Shown here piece by piece: positions 36,126-44,463 of a DNA stretch of 64,000 nt (the first letter of the stretch is position 1; every line of letters begins with the position of its first letter). A model generated the notes under the pieces. It was given only the letters and a program-made list of their open reading frames with translations. It was not told where the DNA came from and made no database searches. The translations under genes were made by a program, and so were the position numbers. Origin of the DNA: Oscillospiraceae bacterium (GTDB lineage Bacteria; Bacillota; Clostridia; Oscillospirales; Ruminococcaceae); NCBI GenBank assembly GCA_004555865.1, contig SFJO01000006.1, forward strand, positions 1 through 64,000, given 5' to 3'.

Positions 36126-36330
36126 GTACAGGCCACCCTTTTTCACGCTTTTTGAGTCACTTTTTTCCCGCGGCTGTATTCTGGTACCGCTTTCCGGACG
36201 CATCCCGTGCAGCCTCCGTGAACCGCAGGGCCGCCTTTGGGCCGTGAAACCGCCTTCCTTTTCAGAATTTCGCCGCCCCAAAACCGGCGCTCCCGCAGCC
36301 CTTTTACCCAGATTTGCTGTTTCCGGCAGC

Positions 36331-36374
36331 AAAAAAGGCCCGCACCCGGAAGTGGATTCCGGACGCGGGCCTTT
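36331..36374 (-). terminator. terminator after the coiled-coil gene
   Basis: AAAGGCCCGC and GCGGGCCTTT arms with an inner CCGG/CCGG pairing, followed on the minus strand by TTTTTTGC. It lies about 60 bases past the stop of the coiled-coil gene, insulating the division cluster promoter. Confidence 0.85.
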
Positions 36375-36436
36375 GCGGCTTGACTTGATCTTGCCTGCTG
36401 ATTTTTTCTTACTGCTTCACCGATGCCGTTCAGGGC

Positions 36437-36922
36437 TCAGCCATTGCTGCCGCTGTTGCTGCCACTGCCGCCGCGGCCCATCTGGCGCAGGTTGTCCCGC
36501 ACCGTTTTCACGTCCGACGCGCTGCGGGTCAGCCGCTCACAGGTGGCCTTCAGCAGGTTATCGCAGTACTCCAGCGTTTTGGAGCGCAGCTCGCGGGCCT
36601 GGCTCTGTGCGGTGGAGAGAATCTCCGCAGCACGGGCCTGGGCCGCCTTGGTCACGCTTTCCTCGCTCACCAGCTGGCGGGCGCGCTCTTCCGCCTTGCG
36701 CACAATGCTGTCCGCCTCTTTGCGGGCGCTGTTCACAATGTCGGCCCGGTCGTTCACAATGGCCTTGGCCTGGCGCAGTTCCGTGGGCAGGTTCAGGCGG
36801 ATCTCATCCAGCATTTCCTGCAATTTTTCCACGTCCACCATTCGTTTGCCGCCGGTAAAGGGCAGGCCGGTCCCCTCTTCCAGCGTTTCGTCGATCAAAT
36901 CCAGCAATTCATCCACGCTCAT
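36437..36922 (-). CDS. coiled-coil protein, V-ATPase subunit H/DivIVA-like
   Basis: 161-residue soluble protein, mostly one long Ala/Glu/Arg-rich coiled coil (about residues 40-140) that resembles those annotated as V-type ATPase subunit H-like or ATPase in Clostridia, and superficially DivIVA. A Gly/Ser/Asn tail ends it. No ATPase motif is present, so ATPase naming is not supported. The start MSVDELLD follows AAAGGAG. It is downstream of rsmD by 78 bases and directly upstream of the division cluster; function unknown. Confidence 0.75.
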   Translation of the reverse strand: MSVDELLDLIDETLEEGTGLPFTGGKRMVDVEKLQEMLDEIRLNLPTELRQAKAIVNDRADIVNSARKEADSIVRKAEERARQLVSEESVTKAAQARAAEILSTAQSQARELRSKTLEYCDNLLKATCERLTRSASDVKTVRDNLRQMGRGGSGSNSGSNG

Positions 36923-37000
36923 GGCTGTTCTCCTTTTTGTTGAGGGGTCAAGGCGGCTGCGCCGCTGCATTGGCCCGGTTCTGTTGTCCTATGTGCTGCG

Positions 37001-37549
37001 TTATTCGTCCCAATCCTTCTGATATCGGGTAACCAGCACAGTGCCATATCGGTGCTGCTTGATTTTCCGCAGGCCGCCGCACTCGTCCGGCAGGTCCGCC
37101 TCCAATTCACTCTCGCAGATCACCGCACCGCCGGGAGCCGTCAGACGGGCCACATCCGGCAGCACCTTGGCCAGCGTACCCTGGCGATAAGGCGGGTCCA
37201 GCAGCACCACATGGTAGCTGCCTTTATTGGCCGCCGCAAAAGCTGCGGACTCCCGCTGTAAAATGCGTGCCTGAGACAGCACCCCGGCCGCCCGGCAATT
37301 GGTGGTAATGATGGCAATGGCCCCTTTGTCCTGGTCAATGAAGGTGCAGTGCTCTGCCCCGCGGGAGAGCGCTTCAATGCCCAGCTGCCCGCTGCCCGCA
37401 AACAGATCCAGCACCTTTGCGCCCGGCAACTGGAACTGCAGCGCGCTGAACATAGCTTCTTTGACCCGGGCAATGGTGGGGCGGGTCACGTCTTCTCCCG
37501 GCAGCGTGGCCAGCGGGGTACCGTGGGCCGTGCCTGCAATTACACGCAT
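37001..37549 (-). CDS. rsmD: 16S rRNA m2G966 methyltransferase
   Basis: RsmD methylates G966 of 16S rRNA. 182 residues. The N-terminal MRVIAGTAHGTPL, the TRPTIARVKEAMFSAL motif, the SAM loop DLFAGSGQLGIEALSRG and the catalytic DPPY tetrapeptide are all seen. It is likely co-transcribed with the downstream coiled-coil gene. Confidence 0.95.
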   Translation of the reverse strand: MRVIAGTAHGTPLATLPGEDVTRPTIARVKEAMFSALQFQLPGAKVLDLFAGSGQLGIEALSRGAEHCTFIDQDKGAIAIITTNCRAAGVLSQARILQRESAAFAAANKGSYHVVLLDPPYRQGTLAKVLPDVARLTAPGGAVICESELEADLPDECGGLRKIKQHRYGTVLVTRYQKDWDE

Positions 37550-37700
37550 GGGCTGTTCTCCTTCTCTCGGCGCGCCATCGGGCGCATAGGTTTCTGTCGT
37601 TTTTTAGTTTTCTCCCTGCGGCGGGCTTGCTGCTTCATTATGGCGGCTTTCCGCCTCTTTGTCAAGGCAATTCGTTCATTGAAAAAGGGCGCTTGTCGGC

Positions 37701-39536
37701 TCAGTTCGCCGGCGTTCCCCCGTGAAAATACCCGTAAATGCGCTGGGCCATGGCCGGGCCGACGCCGTCCGTCATCGCCAGCTCATCCGGGCTTGCCTGG
37801 CGCACCGCCCCCACCGTTTTGAAACGGGCCAGCAGGGCTTTGGCCGTGGCCGGGCCGACGCCGGGCACCTCCGTCAGCGTGGATGCATAGGACTTTTTCT
37901 TCTGCTGCCACCGCTGGTAGGTGATGGCGAACCGGTGCACCTCATCCTGAATGGCCGTCACAAAGGTGAACACGCCCCGGTTCAGATTGATGGCGATCTC
38001 CCGGCCCTCACCGGTCACGATCGCCCGGGTGCGATGGTGGTCGTCCTTCACCATGCCGAACAGGGGCACTCGGGCCAGTTCTGTGCCTGCAATGGCCTGC
38101 CGCACGGCGTTCACCTGGCCCCGGCCGCCGTCCAGCAGGATCAGGTCCGGCAGCACGCCGAACTGCCCGGCCGCCCCCCTTGCATACTCAGCCGCCCGGC
38201 GGCTGAGCGCCTCCGCCATGCTGGCGTAATCGTCGGTGCGGTCCACCGTTCGCATTTTGAACCGCCGGTATCCTGCCCGCTTGGGTTTGCCGTTTTCAAA
38301 CACCACCATGCCGCACACCGAGGTTCCGTCGCCCCAGTTGGAGATGTCGTAGCTCTCGATCACCGCCGGGGCCTTCTCCATACCCAGCAGCTGCGCCAGC
38401 TCCTCCAGCAGTTTTTCTTCCCGGGCATAGCGGCCGCTCTCCCGTGCCAGACGCTCCACCGCGTTGGTGTAGGCCATGTTCACCAGCTTGGCCACATCGC
38501 CCCGCTGGGGAACGTACAGATGCACCGCACTGCCGCGGGCCTGATTCAGCGCCTGATTCAGCGCCTCGGCCGCTTCAGGCAGGGCATCCACCGCGATGGT
38601 GCGCGGCACCTCTTCGCCGCCCAGATAATACTGCGGCAGGAACTGTTCCCGCAGGGCGTCCAGGTCGGTGGTGTCATGGAACAGGAATTCCCGCTTATCC
38701 GTCAGCCGCCCGTCCCGGTAGCGCAGAATGGCGGCACACACCGCGTGGCTGGTGCCCGCAAAGGCGATCACGTCCATCTGCGTGTCCTCGCTGACCACCA
38801 CCTTCTGCCCGGCCGAAACCTTGGTGATGGCGGTGATCTGATCCCGAATAAGGGCGGCCCGCTCAAAATCCAGGCGGTCCGAGGCTTCCATCATCTGCTG
38901 CTCCAGCCCTTTTACAATGTCCTTTTTGCCGTGGCGGATCAGCCGCACCGCCCCCTGCACGGCCTGCTGGTAGTCCTCCCGACGGATCTTTCCGCTGCAC
39001 ACCGCCATGCACTTGCCGATGTGGGCGTTCAGGCAGGGGCGGCCTTTGCCGATGTCCTGCGGGAAGTGCCGATTGCAACGGGGCAGGCGGAACACATTCT
39101 GCGCCGTCTCCACCATCTCCCGCACGGCAAAACTGGAGGTATAGGGGCCGATGTACTCCGCACCGTCCTCCTCTTTCTGCAGCACCGCGCTCAGCCGCGG
39201 CCAGGGCTCCTTCGTCAGGCGCACATAGCTGTACCCCTTATCATCCTTCAGCAGAATGTTGTATTTGGGCGTGTGGGCTTTGATCTGGCTTGCCTCCAGC
39301 ACCAGGGCCTCAAACTCGCTCTGGCAGACGATCACATCAAACTGGAAGGCATGGTTGATCATCTGCGTTACCTTGTTGTCGTGGGGCACACCCTCGCGGA
39401 AATACTGGCTGACACGGATGCGCAGGCGTTTTGCCTTGCCGATGTAGATGATCTCGTTCTTTTTGTCCCGAATGATATACACCCCGGGCAAAAGCGGCAG
39501 CATCTTTGCCTTTTCATACAATTCTGCCTTGGTCAA
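37701..39536 (-). CDS. uvrC: excinuclease ABC subunit C
   Basis: UvrC makes the dual incisions in nucleotide excision repair. 611 residues. The GIY-YIG nuclease domain starts with LLPGVYIIRDKKNEIIYIGKA; a UVR domain (ASDRLDFERAALIRDQI), the RNase H-like C-terminal nuclease (LILLDGGRGQVNA) and a helix-hairpin-helix pair complete it. I place the start at a TTG (LTKAELYEKAKML) preceded by AGGGAGGG; the longer ATG frame crosses the ptsH terminator and is not credible. Confidence 0.94.
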   Translation of the reverse strand: MTKAELYEKAKMLPLLPGVYIIRDKKNEIIYIGKAKRLRIRVSQYFREGVPHDNKVTQMINHAFQFDVIVCQSEFEALVLEASQIKAHTPKYNILLKDDKGYSYVRLTKEPWPRLSAVLQKEEDGAEYIGPYTSSFAVREMVETAQNVFRLPRCNRHFPQDIGKGRPCLNAHIGKCMAVCSGKIRREDYQQAVQGAVRLIRHGKKDIVKGLEQQMMEASDRLDFERAALIRDQITAITKVSAGQKVVVSEDTQMDVIAFAGTSHAVCAAILRYRDGRLTDKREFLFHDTTDLDALREQFLPQYYLGGEEVPRTIAVDALPEAAEALNQALNQARGSAVHLYVPQRGDVAKLVNMAYTNAVERLARESGRYAREEKLLEELAQLLGMEKAPAVIESYDISNWGDGTSVCGMVVFENGKPKRAGYRRFKMRTVDRTDDYASMAEALSRRAAEYARGAAGQFGVLPDLILLDGGRGQVNAVRQAIAGTELARVPLFGMVKDDHHRTRAIVTGEGREIAINLNRGVFTFVTAIQDEVHRFAITYQRWQQKKKSYASTLTEVPGVGPATAKALLARFKTVGAVRQASPDELAMTDGVGPAMAQRIYGYFHGGTPAN

Positions 39537-39624
39537 CGGCTCACCCTCCCTGTTGCCTGCTTGAGGCGTTGATTCTGCGCTGCGCCGGCCCCGCTTATAC
39601 GCAGGATCGGGCACTCTGAAACGC

Positions 39625-39651
39625 AAAAAGAGGGCGGATCGCTCCGCCCTC
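39625..39651 (-). terminator. terminator of ptsH
   Basis: GAGGGCGGA/TCCGCCCTC stem with a 4-base loop, followed on the minus strand by TTTTTGC, 36 bases past the ptsH stop. Confidence 0.88.
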
Positions 39652-39687
39652 CGAACATTCGCCTTGAATTTCTGTCTGGAAAAGAAA

Positions 39688-39951
39688 TTACTCGGCAAAG
39701 CCGCTGTTGACCAGCTTCACCAGGCCATCCACAGCCGCCTGCTCATCCACGCCGTCCGCAATGATGCGGATGGTGGTGCCGCCCACGATTCCCAGGGACA
39801 GAACACCCAGGAGGCTCTTGGCGTTCACGCGGCGCTCTTCCTTCTCGACCCAGATGGAAGACTTATACTCGTTGGCCTTCTGAATGAAGAAGGTGGCCGG
39901 ACGGGCATGCAGGCCCACCTGATTTTCGACGGTAACTTCTTTTACAAACAT
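39688..39951 (-). CDS. ptsH: phosphocarrier protein HPr
   Basis: 87-residue HPr. The phosphoacceptor H15 lies in GLHARPAT and the regulatory S46 in NAKSLLGVLSLG, so both PEP-dependent transfer and HPr kinase control are possible. The start MFVKEV follows AGGAGCG. It is monocistronic; ptsI is not adjacent. The 418-base gap upstream has a weak promoter (TGTACA-17-TAAAAT, 40006-40034). Confidence 0.95.
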   Translation of the reverse strand: MFVKEVTVENQVGLHARPATFFIQKANEYKSSIWVEKEERRVNAKSLLGVLSLGIVGGTTIRIIADGVDEQAAVDGLVKLVNSGFAE

Positions 39952-40005
39952 GGTTCTACGCTCCTGCTTTCTCAAAAGTTGTAGATTGTCTTGGGCTTTA
40001 ACGAT

Positions 40006-40034
40006 ATTTTAGCGCATCGCTTGACCATTGTACA
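40006..40034 (-). promoter_or_regulatory. weak candidate promoter of ptsH
   Basis: TGTACA (40029-40034) and TAAAAT (40006-40011) are 17 bases apart on the minus strand. Each matches consensus at four or five of six positions. Apart from this and the trmD terminator, the 39952-40369 gap shows nothing I can support. Confidence 0.4.
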
Positions 40035-40193
40035 GAGGATTTGATCATTTTTGGCAGTTCCTCCAAAGGCGGCAGGGGGCATCTGTGTTCTTTGTACAAA
40101 ATCGCCAGTTATTTTTTCACCTTGTCTGCGTTTTCGCTAAGAGTTTTCCACATCTTGTTTCTTTCAGCCTGGCCCGGTGCCCGAACGTCCACT

Positions 40194-40222
40194 AAAAAAT
40201 GACGAAACCGGTCGTCTCATTT
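40194..40222 (-). terminator. terminator of the ylxM-trmD operon
   Basis: AAATG...CATTT and ACGA...TCGT pairings around CCGG form an imperfect stem that runs into TTTTTT on the minus strand, about 150 bases after the trmD stop. Confidence 0.5.
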
Positions 40223-40369
40223 GTCCTTTCAGCGTCCATTTTGGGCAATCAGTTTGCGGCCGGGCTGCCTTCCGCGCTGCATTTTCAGGAACTTTTCTCG
40301 CTGATGCGCATGGCATTTTGATGCATTGCACCCGGCCGCTCTCCAGAACGTCACCCGGCTTTGGGTGTT

Positions 40370-41089
40370 TCAGCCCTTGCCCTCTTTTTTCAGCCATGCC
40401 TCATACAGGTCTGGCCGGCGGTTTTTGGTGCGCTCCACACTCTGCTCGGCGCGCCAGGCGTCAATGTTGGCATGGTGCCCGCTGAGCAGCACCGGGGGCA
40501 CCGCACGGCCCTCCCACACTTCGGGACGGGTGTACTGGGGGTACTCCAGTAGCCCGTTCCAATGGCTCTCTTCCTGATAGCCCTTGGCTTCTGCCAGCAC
40601 ACCAGGCTGCAGGCGCAGCACACTGTCGGCCACCACCAGGCTGGCCAGCTCGCCGCCGGTGAGCACATAGTCGCCAATGCTGATCTCCTCATCGGCCAGC
40701 GCCTCAATCACCCGCTCATCCATGCCCTCGTAGTGGCCGCACACCAGCAGCAGGCTGTCGTAAGAGGCCAGCCGCTTGGCGTGCTCTTCGTTGTACCGGG
40801 CGCCCGCCGCCGTCATGAACACGATGTGTGGCCGGGGCCGCCCCTGCTCCTGCACCTGGCGGATGATCTCCTGGCAGCAATCGTAAATGGGCTGGGCGTT
40901 CATCACCATGCCGCAGCCGCCGCCATAGGGGTAATCGTCCGTCTGTTTCTGCTTGTTCAGGGTGTAATCCCGAATCTGATGGCAATGCGTCTCAATATAG
41001 CCCCGCTTGGCGGCCCGCCCGATGATGCTCTCGGTGAGGAAGCGATCGCACATCTCCGGAAATAGGGTCGCAATGTCGATCCGCATCAT
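40370..41089 (-). CDS. trmD: tRNA (guanine-37 N1)-methyltransferase
   Basis: TrmD, an SPOUT enzyme that methylates G37 next to the anticodon to prevent frameshifting. 239 residues. The DDYPYGGGCGMVM motif, the trefoil-knot segment CGHYEGMDERV and the EISIGDYVLTGGELA motif are complete. Its ATG overlaps the rimM stop by 4 bases. Last gene of the operon. Confidence 0.97.
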   Translation of the reverse strand: MMRIDIATLFPEMCDRFLTESIIGRAAKRGYIETHCHQIRDYTLNKQKQTDDYPYGGGCGMVMNAQPIYDCCQEIIRQVQEQGRPRPHIVFMTAAGARYNEEHAKRLASYDSLLLVCGHYEGMDERVIEALADEEISIGDYVLTGGELASLVVADSVLRLQPGVLAEAKGYQEESHWNGLLEYPQYTRPEVWEGRAVPPVLLSGHHANIDAWRAEQSVERTKNRRPDLYEAWLKKEGKG

Positions 41090-41616
41090 TCCGCATCCCC
41101 ACTTTCCGCCTCACCGAACATTCCCGGAATGGGCGCAACCAACACATATCCCTCTTCCGGCACCCGCTCCTTCACAAACTCCGGAACCGCGGGCAGCTGC
41201 CATTTATTGCCTTTTTCGTCCGTAATGGTGTAAATGTCCTGTGCGCCGGGGTGGCTCACCTCGGTGAGGGTGCCGTAGATCCAGCCGTTGTCCGCATCCC
41301 GTACCTGGCAGCCGATCAGGTCCTGCACAAAGCAGGCACCCTTGGGCAGGTGTGCGTCTGCCCGGTCAATGTACAGCACCCGGCCAATCAGCGCCCGGGC
41401 CTGATCCATATCCGTCACGCCCTCCAGCTTTACAAGAGCCATGCCCTTATGGGCCCGCACCATCAGCAGCCGATGGGCCTGACCGCCCTGGGCCGAAAAA
41501 TACACCCGCTTGCAAGCGGCTAGAAAGGCGGCGCTGTCGCACCACAGTTCCACTTTGACCTCACCCACCACGCCATGCGTGGTCACAATTCGGCCCGCCT
41601 CAAGATATTGCTGCAT
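41086..41616 (-). CDS. rimM: 16S rRNA processing protein RimM
   Basis: RimM helps mature the 30S subunit head and binds S19. 176 residues: an N-terminal RimM domain (AGRIVTTHGVVGEVKVEL) and a C-terminal PRC-barrel (LIGCQVRDADNGWIYGTLTEV, then PAVPEFV). The start MQQYLEAG follows AAAGGAG; the longer frame upstream runs into the hairpin after khpA. Coupled to trmD by ATGA. Confidence 0.95.
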   Translation of the reverse strand: MQQYLEAGRIVTTHGVVGEVKVELWCDSAAFLAACKRVYFSAQGGQAHRLLMVRAHKGMALVKLEGVTDMDQARALIGRVLYIDRADAHLPKGACFVQDLIGCQVRDADNGWIYGTLTEVSHPGAQDIYTITDEKGNKWQLPAVPEFVKERVPEEGYVLVAPIPGMFGEAESGDAE

Positions 41617-41761
41617 GGTTTTCTCCTTTTCTCCGGGCCCCTGTGCCCGGCACAACCGGCCCGAAGCCGGCCGGAATTTTTTAACTTCTGCGAAAAAGCA
41701 GCGTTTTCCGCCGATGTTCTGCACTGTATGAGCAGCGGGCGTTTTGCCCGCAGAAACCAGC

Positions 41762-41799
41762 AAAAAGGGGCCTTTTGCAGTTTCTGCAAAAGGCCCCTT
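41762..41799 (-). terminator. strong hairpin with T-run between khpA and rimM
   Basis: A perfect 16-base-pair stem with a 3-base loop (41765-41780 with 41784-41799), followed on the minus strand by CTTTTTG. It has all features of an intrinsic terminator yet lies inside a conserved operon, so rimM-trmD may be attenuated or have their own promoter. Confidence 0.85.
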
Positions 41800-41805
41800 G
41801 GGTAC

Positions 41806-42039
41806 TCAGTCGATCTCGACCATTGCTTTCTCGCCCTGGCGCACAGCGGCAGCCCGCACGACCACGCGAATGGCCTTCGCAATGCGGCCCTGTTTGCCAA
41901 TAACGCGGCCCATATCGTTCTCTGCCACACTCAGGTGGTAAACAACGGTTCCGTCCTCGCGGGGGGCGTCCGCCGTCACGGTGACGGCTTCCTTATCCTC
42001 CACAAGGCCGCGGGCAACGGCCAGCAGCAGTTCCTGCAT
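41806..42039 (-). CDS. khpA: KH-domain RNA-binding protein KhpA
   Basis: 77-residue single KH domain with the GxxG loop GKQG in VIGKQGRIAKAIR. KhpA works with KhpB as an RNA chaperone linked to division and cell size in Firmicutes. The position between rpsP and rimM is conserved in the phylum. It is followed directly by a terminator-like hairpin. Confidence 0.93.
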   Translation of the reverse strand: MQELLLAVARGLVEDKEAVTVTADAPREDGTVVYHLSVAENDMGRVIGKQGRIAKAIRVVVRAAAVRQGEKAMVEID

Positions 42040-42058
42040 GAGTCATTCCTCCATTCAA

Positions 42059-42310
42059 TTACAGAATCTCGGACTTCTTCAGCAGCACCCGCACCGTATC
42101 GGTGGGCTGAGCGCCGTTCGCGATCCACTTCTTAGCCTTCTCGGCATCGATGTTCACGACCGCGGGCTCCTTGGTGGGATCATAGTAACCGATCTCCTCG
42201 ATGAAACGGCCATCGCGGGGGAAGCGGCTATCCGCCACCACCACACGGTAGAAGGGAGCCTTCTTAGCGCCCATACGACGCAGACGAATCTTAACAGCCA
42301 AACCTGTCAC
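42059..42310 (-). CDS. rpsP: 30S ribosomal protein S16
   Basis: 83-residue S16. The N-terminal VKIRLRRMGAKKAPFYRVVVADSR-type signature is intact and the length is standard. AGGAGGTG lies upstream of the ATG. It sits between ffh and khpA. Confidence 0.98.
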   Translation of the reverse strand: MTGLAVKIRLRRMGAKKAPFYRVVVADSRFPRDGRFIEEIGYYDPTKEPAVVNIDAEKAKKWIANGAQPTDTVRVLLKKSEIL

Positions 42311-42413
42311 CTCCTATAATTTGTTACGGCCCGGTCACTTGCGTGACACAAGGGCATTTATTGTATAAACCCCGGGCCGTATACTGGCTGGGTTATACCG
42401 AAATCAGGGCGCC

Positions 42414-43748
42414 TTATCGGCGCAGGCCGGGAAGCCCCAGCCGGCGGCCAAGCGCTTTGGGGTTGCGCTTGATCTGCTTCATCATTTTCTGCATCATTTC
42501 GAACTGGCGCAGCAGCTTGTTCACCTGCTCAACACTGGTGCCGCTGCCTGCGGCAATGCGCCGCTTGCGCTTGGGGTTGATGATGGAGGGCTTTTCCCGC
42601 TCCGCCTTGGTCATGCTTTGAATGATGGCCTCAACGTGAACGAATTCCCGCTCGTCGATCTGGCTGGTGTCAATGCTGCCCGCGCCGGGAAGCATGGAAA
42701 GCATGGCCGCCGCACCACCCATTTTTTTCATCTGATTCAGCTGGTCGAGCATATCGTTCATATCGAACTTGTTCTCCAGCATCCGCTTGGCGGTTTCCTG
42801 GGCCTGCTTGGCGTCCTGCGCATCCTGTGCCTTCTCAATCAGGGTGAGCACATCGCCCATGCCCAGAATCCGGCCGGCCATGCGGCCCGGATGAAAGACC
42901 TCCAGATCATCCAGCTTTTCGCCGGTGCCCTGGAACTTGATGGGCTTGCCGGTCACCGCCAGCACGCTGAGGGCCGCGCCGCCGCGGGTATCGCCGTCGG
43001 TTTTGGTGAGAACGATGCCGTCCACGCCCACCTTCTCGTTGAAGGCCTTGGCCACGTTCACAGCGTCCTGGCCGGCCATGGCGTCCACCACCAGCAGGAC
43101 CTCATCCACCGTGACCGCCTCGCGGATGCGGGCCAGCTCCTCCATGAGGGCGTCGTCCACATGCAGACGGCCGGCCGTATCCAGAATCACGATGTCGTTG
43201 CCGTGATCCTTGGCGTGGGCATAGGCCTTTTTGGCGATGATCTCCGGCTTCTCGGTGCCCAGGCTGAACACCGGAACCCCGGCCTGTGCACCCACGACCT
43301 GCAGCTGGTCAATGGCGGCGGGACGATAGATATCGCAGGCCACCAGCAGCGGGCGGTGCCCCTGCTTGAGGAAATACTTGGCCAGCTTGGCCGCATGGGT
43401 GGTTTTGCCGTTGCCCTGAAGGCCGCACATCATCAGCACGGTGGGGCCCTTGCTCTTGATGTGGATGTGGGCCGCCTCCTGGCCGCCCATCAGATTCGTC
43501 AGCTCTTCGTTGACGATCTTCACCACCTGCTGGGCCGGGGTCAGGCTTTCCATAACCTCCTGGCCCATGGCGCGCTCGCTTACCTGATTGCAGAAATCCT
43601 TTGCAACCTTGAAGTTTACGTCCGCCTCCAGCAGGGCCATCCGCACCTCGCGCATGGCGGCCTTAATGTCCGCCTCGCTGAGCTTGCCTTTGCCGCGCAG
43701 CCGCTTAAAAACGCCATTCAAACGATCGGAAAGAGATTCAAATGCCAT
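42414..43748 (-). CDS. ffh: signal recognition particle GTPase Ffh
   Basis: Ffh binds signal peptides and SRP RNA and delivers nascent membrane proteins to FtsY. 444 residues: N domain, G domain with GLQGNGKTTHAAKLA, DTAGRLHVD and TKTDGD, and a Met-rich M domain ending near QFEMMQKMMKQIKR. Start MAFES follows AAAGGGG and lies 14 bases after ylxM. The G1 loop reads QGNGKTT where QGSGKTT is usual; still a valid P-loop. Confidence 0.97.
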   Translation of the reverse strand: MAFESLSDRLNGVFKRLRGKGKLSEADIKAAMREVRMALLEADVNFKVAKDFCNQVSERAMGQEVMESLTPAQQVVKIVNEELTNLMGGQEAAHIHIKSKGPTVLMMCGLQGNGKTTHAAKLAKYFLKQGHRPLLVACDIYRPAAIDQLQVVGAQAGVPVFSLGTEKPEIIAKKAYAHAKDHGNDIVILDTAGRLHVDDALMEELARIREAVTVDEVLLVVDAMAGQDAVNVAKAFNEKVGVDGIVLTKTDGDTRGGAALSVLAVTGKPIKFQGTGEKLDDLEVFHPGRMAGRILGMGDVLTLIEKAQDAQDAKQAQETAKRMLENKFDMNDMLDQLNQMKKMGGAAAMLSMLPGAGSIDTSQIDEREFVHVEAIIQSMTKAEREKPSIINPKRKRRIAAGSGTSVEQVNKLLRQFEMMQKMMKQIKRNPKALGRRLGLPGLRR

Positions 43749-43762
43749 GCTTTCTTCCCCTT

Positions 43763-44128
43763 TCACTCGCTGATGGTGTTGATGATGTCCAGCATTTCGC
43801 GGGCATCTCGGTCAATTTTGTTCGAGACTGCGTAGTTGTTGCTGTTGCAGAACTGAATGTCCCGGGCCAGCTCCTCCAGGCGGGCAACCCCCTCCTGAAC
43901 CGTCCGATAGCGGGCGGCAAAGCCCACCTTTTCTTCCAGTTCCTGCATGACCGCTTCGCCGCGCTTGATCGCGTCCCGCACACCCTGCCGGGTGATGCCG
44001 AAGTTGTCCGCAATTTCCGCCAGCGACAAGTCGTCGTTGTAATACTGCACCATCATGTCCCGCTGCTTCTCGGTCAGCACTTCGCCGTAAAAATCCAACA
44101 GATAGGACATCGCCAGATTTTTGGCCAT
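43763..44128 (-). CDS. ylxM: YlxM, SRP-associated helix-turn-helix protein
   Basis: 121-residue YlxM/p13 family protein with a sigma-factor-like helix-turn-helix (LSLAEIADNFGITRQGVRDAIKR). It is co-transcribed with ffh across Firmicutes. YlxM has been reported to modulate SRP GTPase activity in streptococci. The start MAKNLAM follows AGGAAGGA; a much longer frame upstream includes the promoter and is spurious. First gene of the operon. Confidence 0.93.
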   Translation of the reverse strand: MAKNLAMSYLLDFYGEVLTEKQRDMMVQYYNDDLSLAEIADNFGITRQGVRDAIKRGEAVMQELEEKVGFAARYRTVQEGVARLEELARDIQFCNSNNYAVSNKIDRDAREMLDIINTISE

Positions 44129-44153
44129 TGCTGTTCCTTCCTGCCCTCGGGGC

Positions 44154-44173
44154 GTAAAGTTGTTTTGCTTTAC
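44154..44173 (-). other. inverted repeat in the ylxM leader
   Basis: GTAAAG-N8-CTTTAC lies between the -10 element and the ylxM ribosome binding site. It could be an operator or an mRNA hairpin. Confidence 0.35.
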
Positions 44174-44183
44174 AACAAGCGTT

Positions 44184-44212
44184 ATTTTACCAGAGCCTTC
44201 TGCCCATGTCAA
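44184..44212 (-). promoter_or_regulatory. promoter of the ylxM-ffh-rpsP-khpA-rimM-trmD operon
   Basis: TTGACA (44207-44212) and TAAAAT (44184-44189) are 17 bases apart on the minus strand, about 55 bases before the ylxM ATG. The rest of the divergent gap to 44463 is AT-rich. It includes a plus-strand TATAAT near 44390 with no clear -35, which may serve the next gene. Confidence 0.85.
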
Positions 44213-44463
44213 GGGGTTTTCCAAAAGAAGTTCGCATATTTTTATCCTTTCGTCCTGTTTTTTGTCTCTCTTTTCCACTCCCGGCAAAGCGAACCTTTCT
44301 TCCCTGCACTTCTGTGGATGAATCGGCAGTTTCTTCTCCATTGTTCCCATTCGTTTCAGGTTTCGCTGTCCTTTTTGCGCTTTATCTATTATAATAGGTA
44401 GCAGAATAAGTTGCGGACCGTTCATATTGCAAGCGTTTTCGGGGTACAAAGGAGGAAGCGTCC

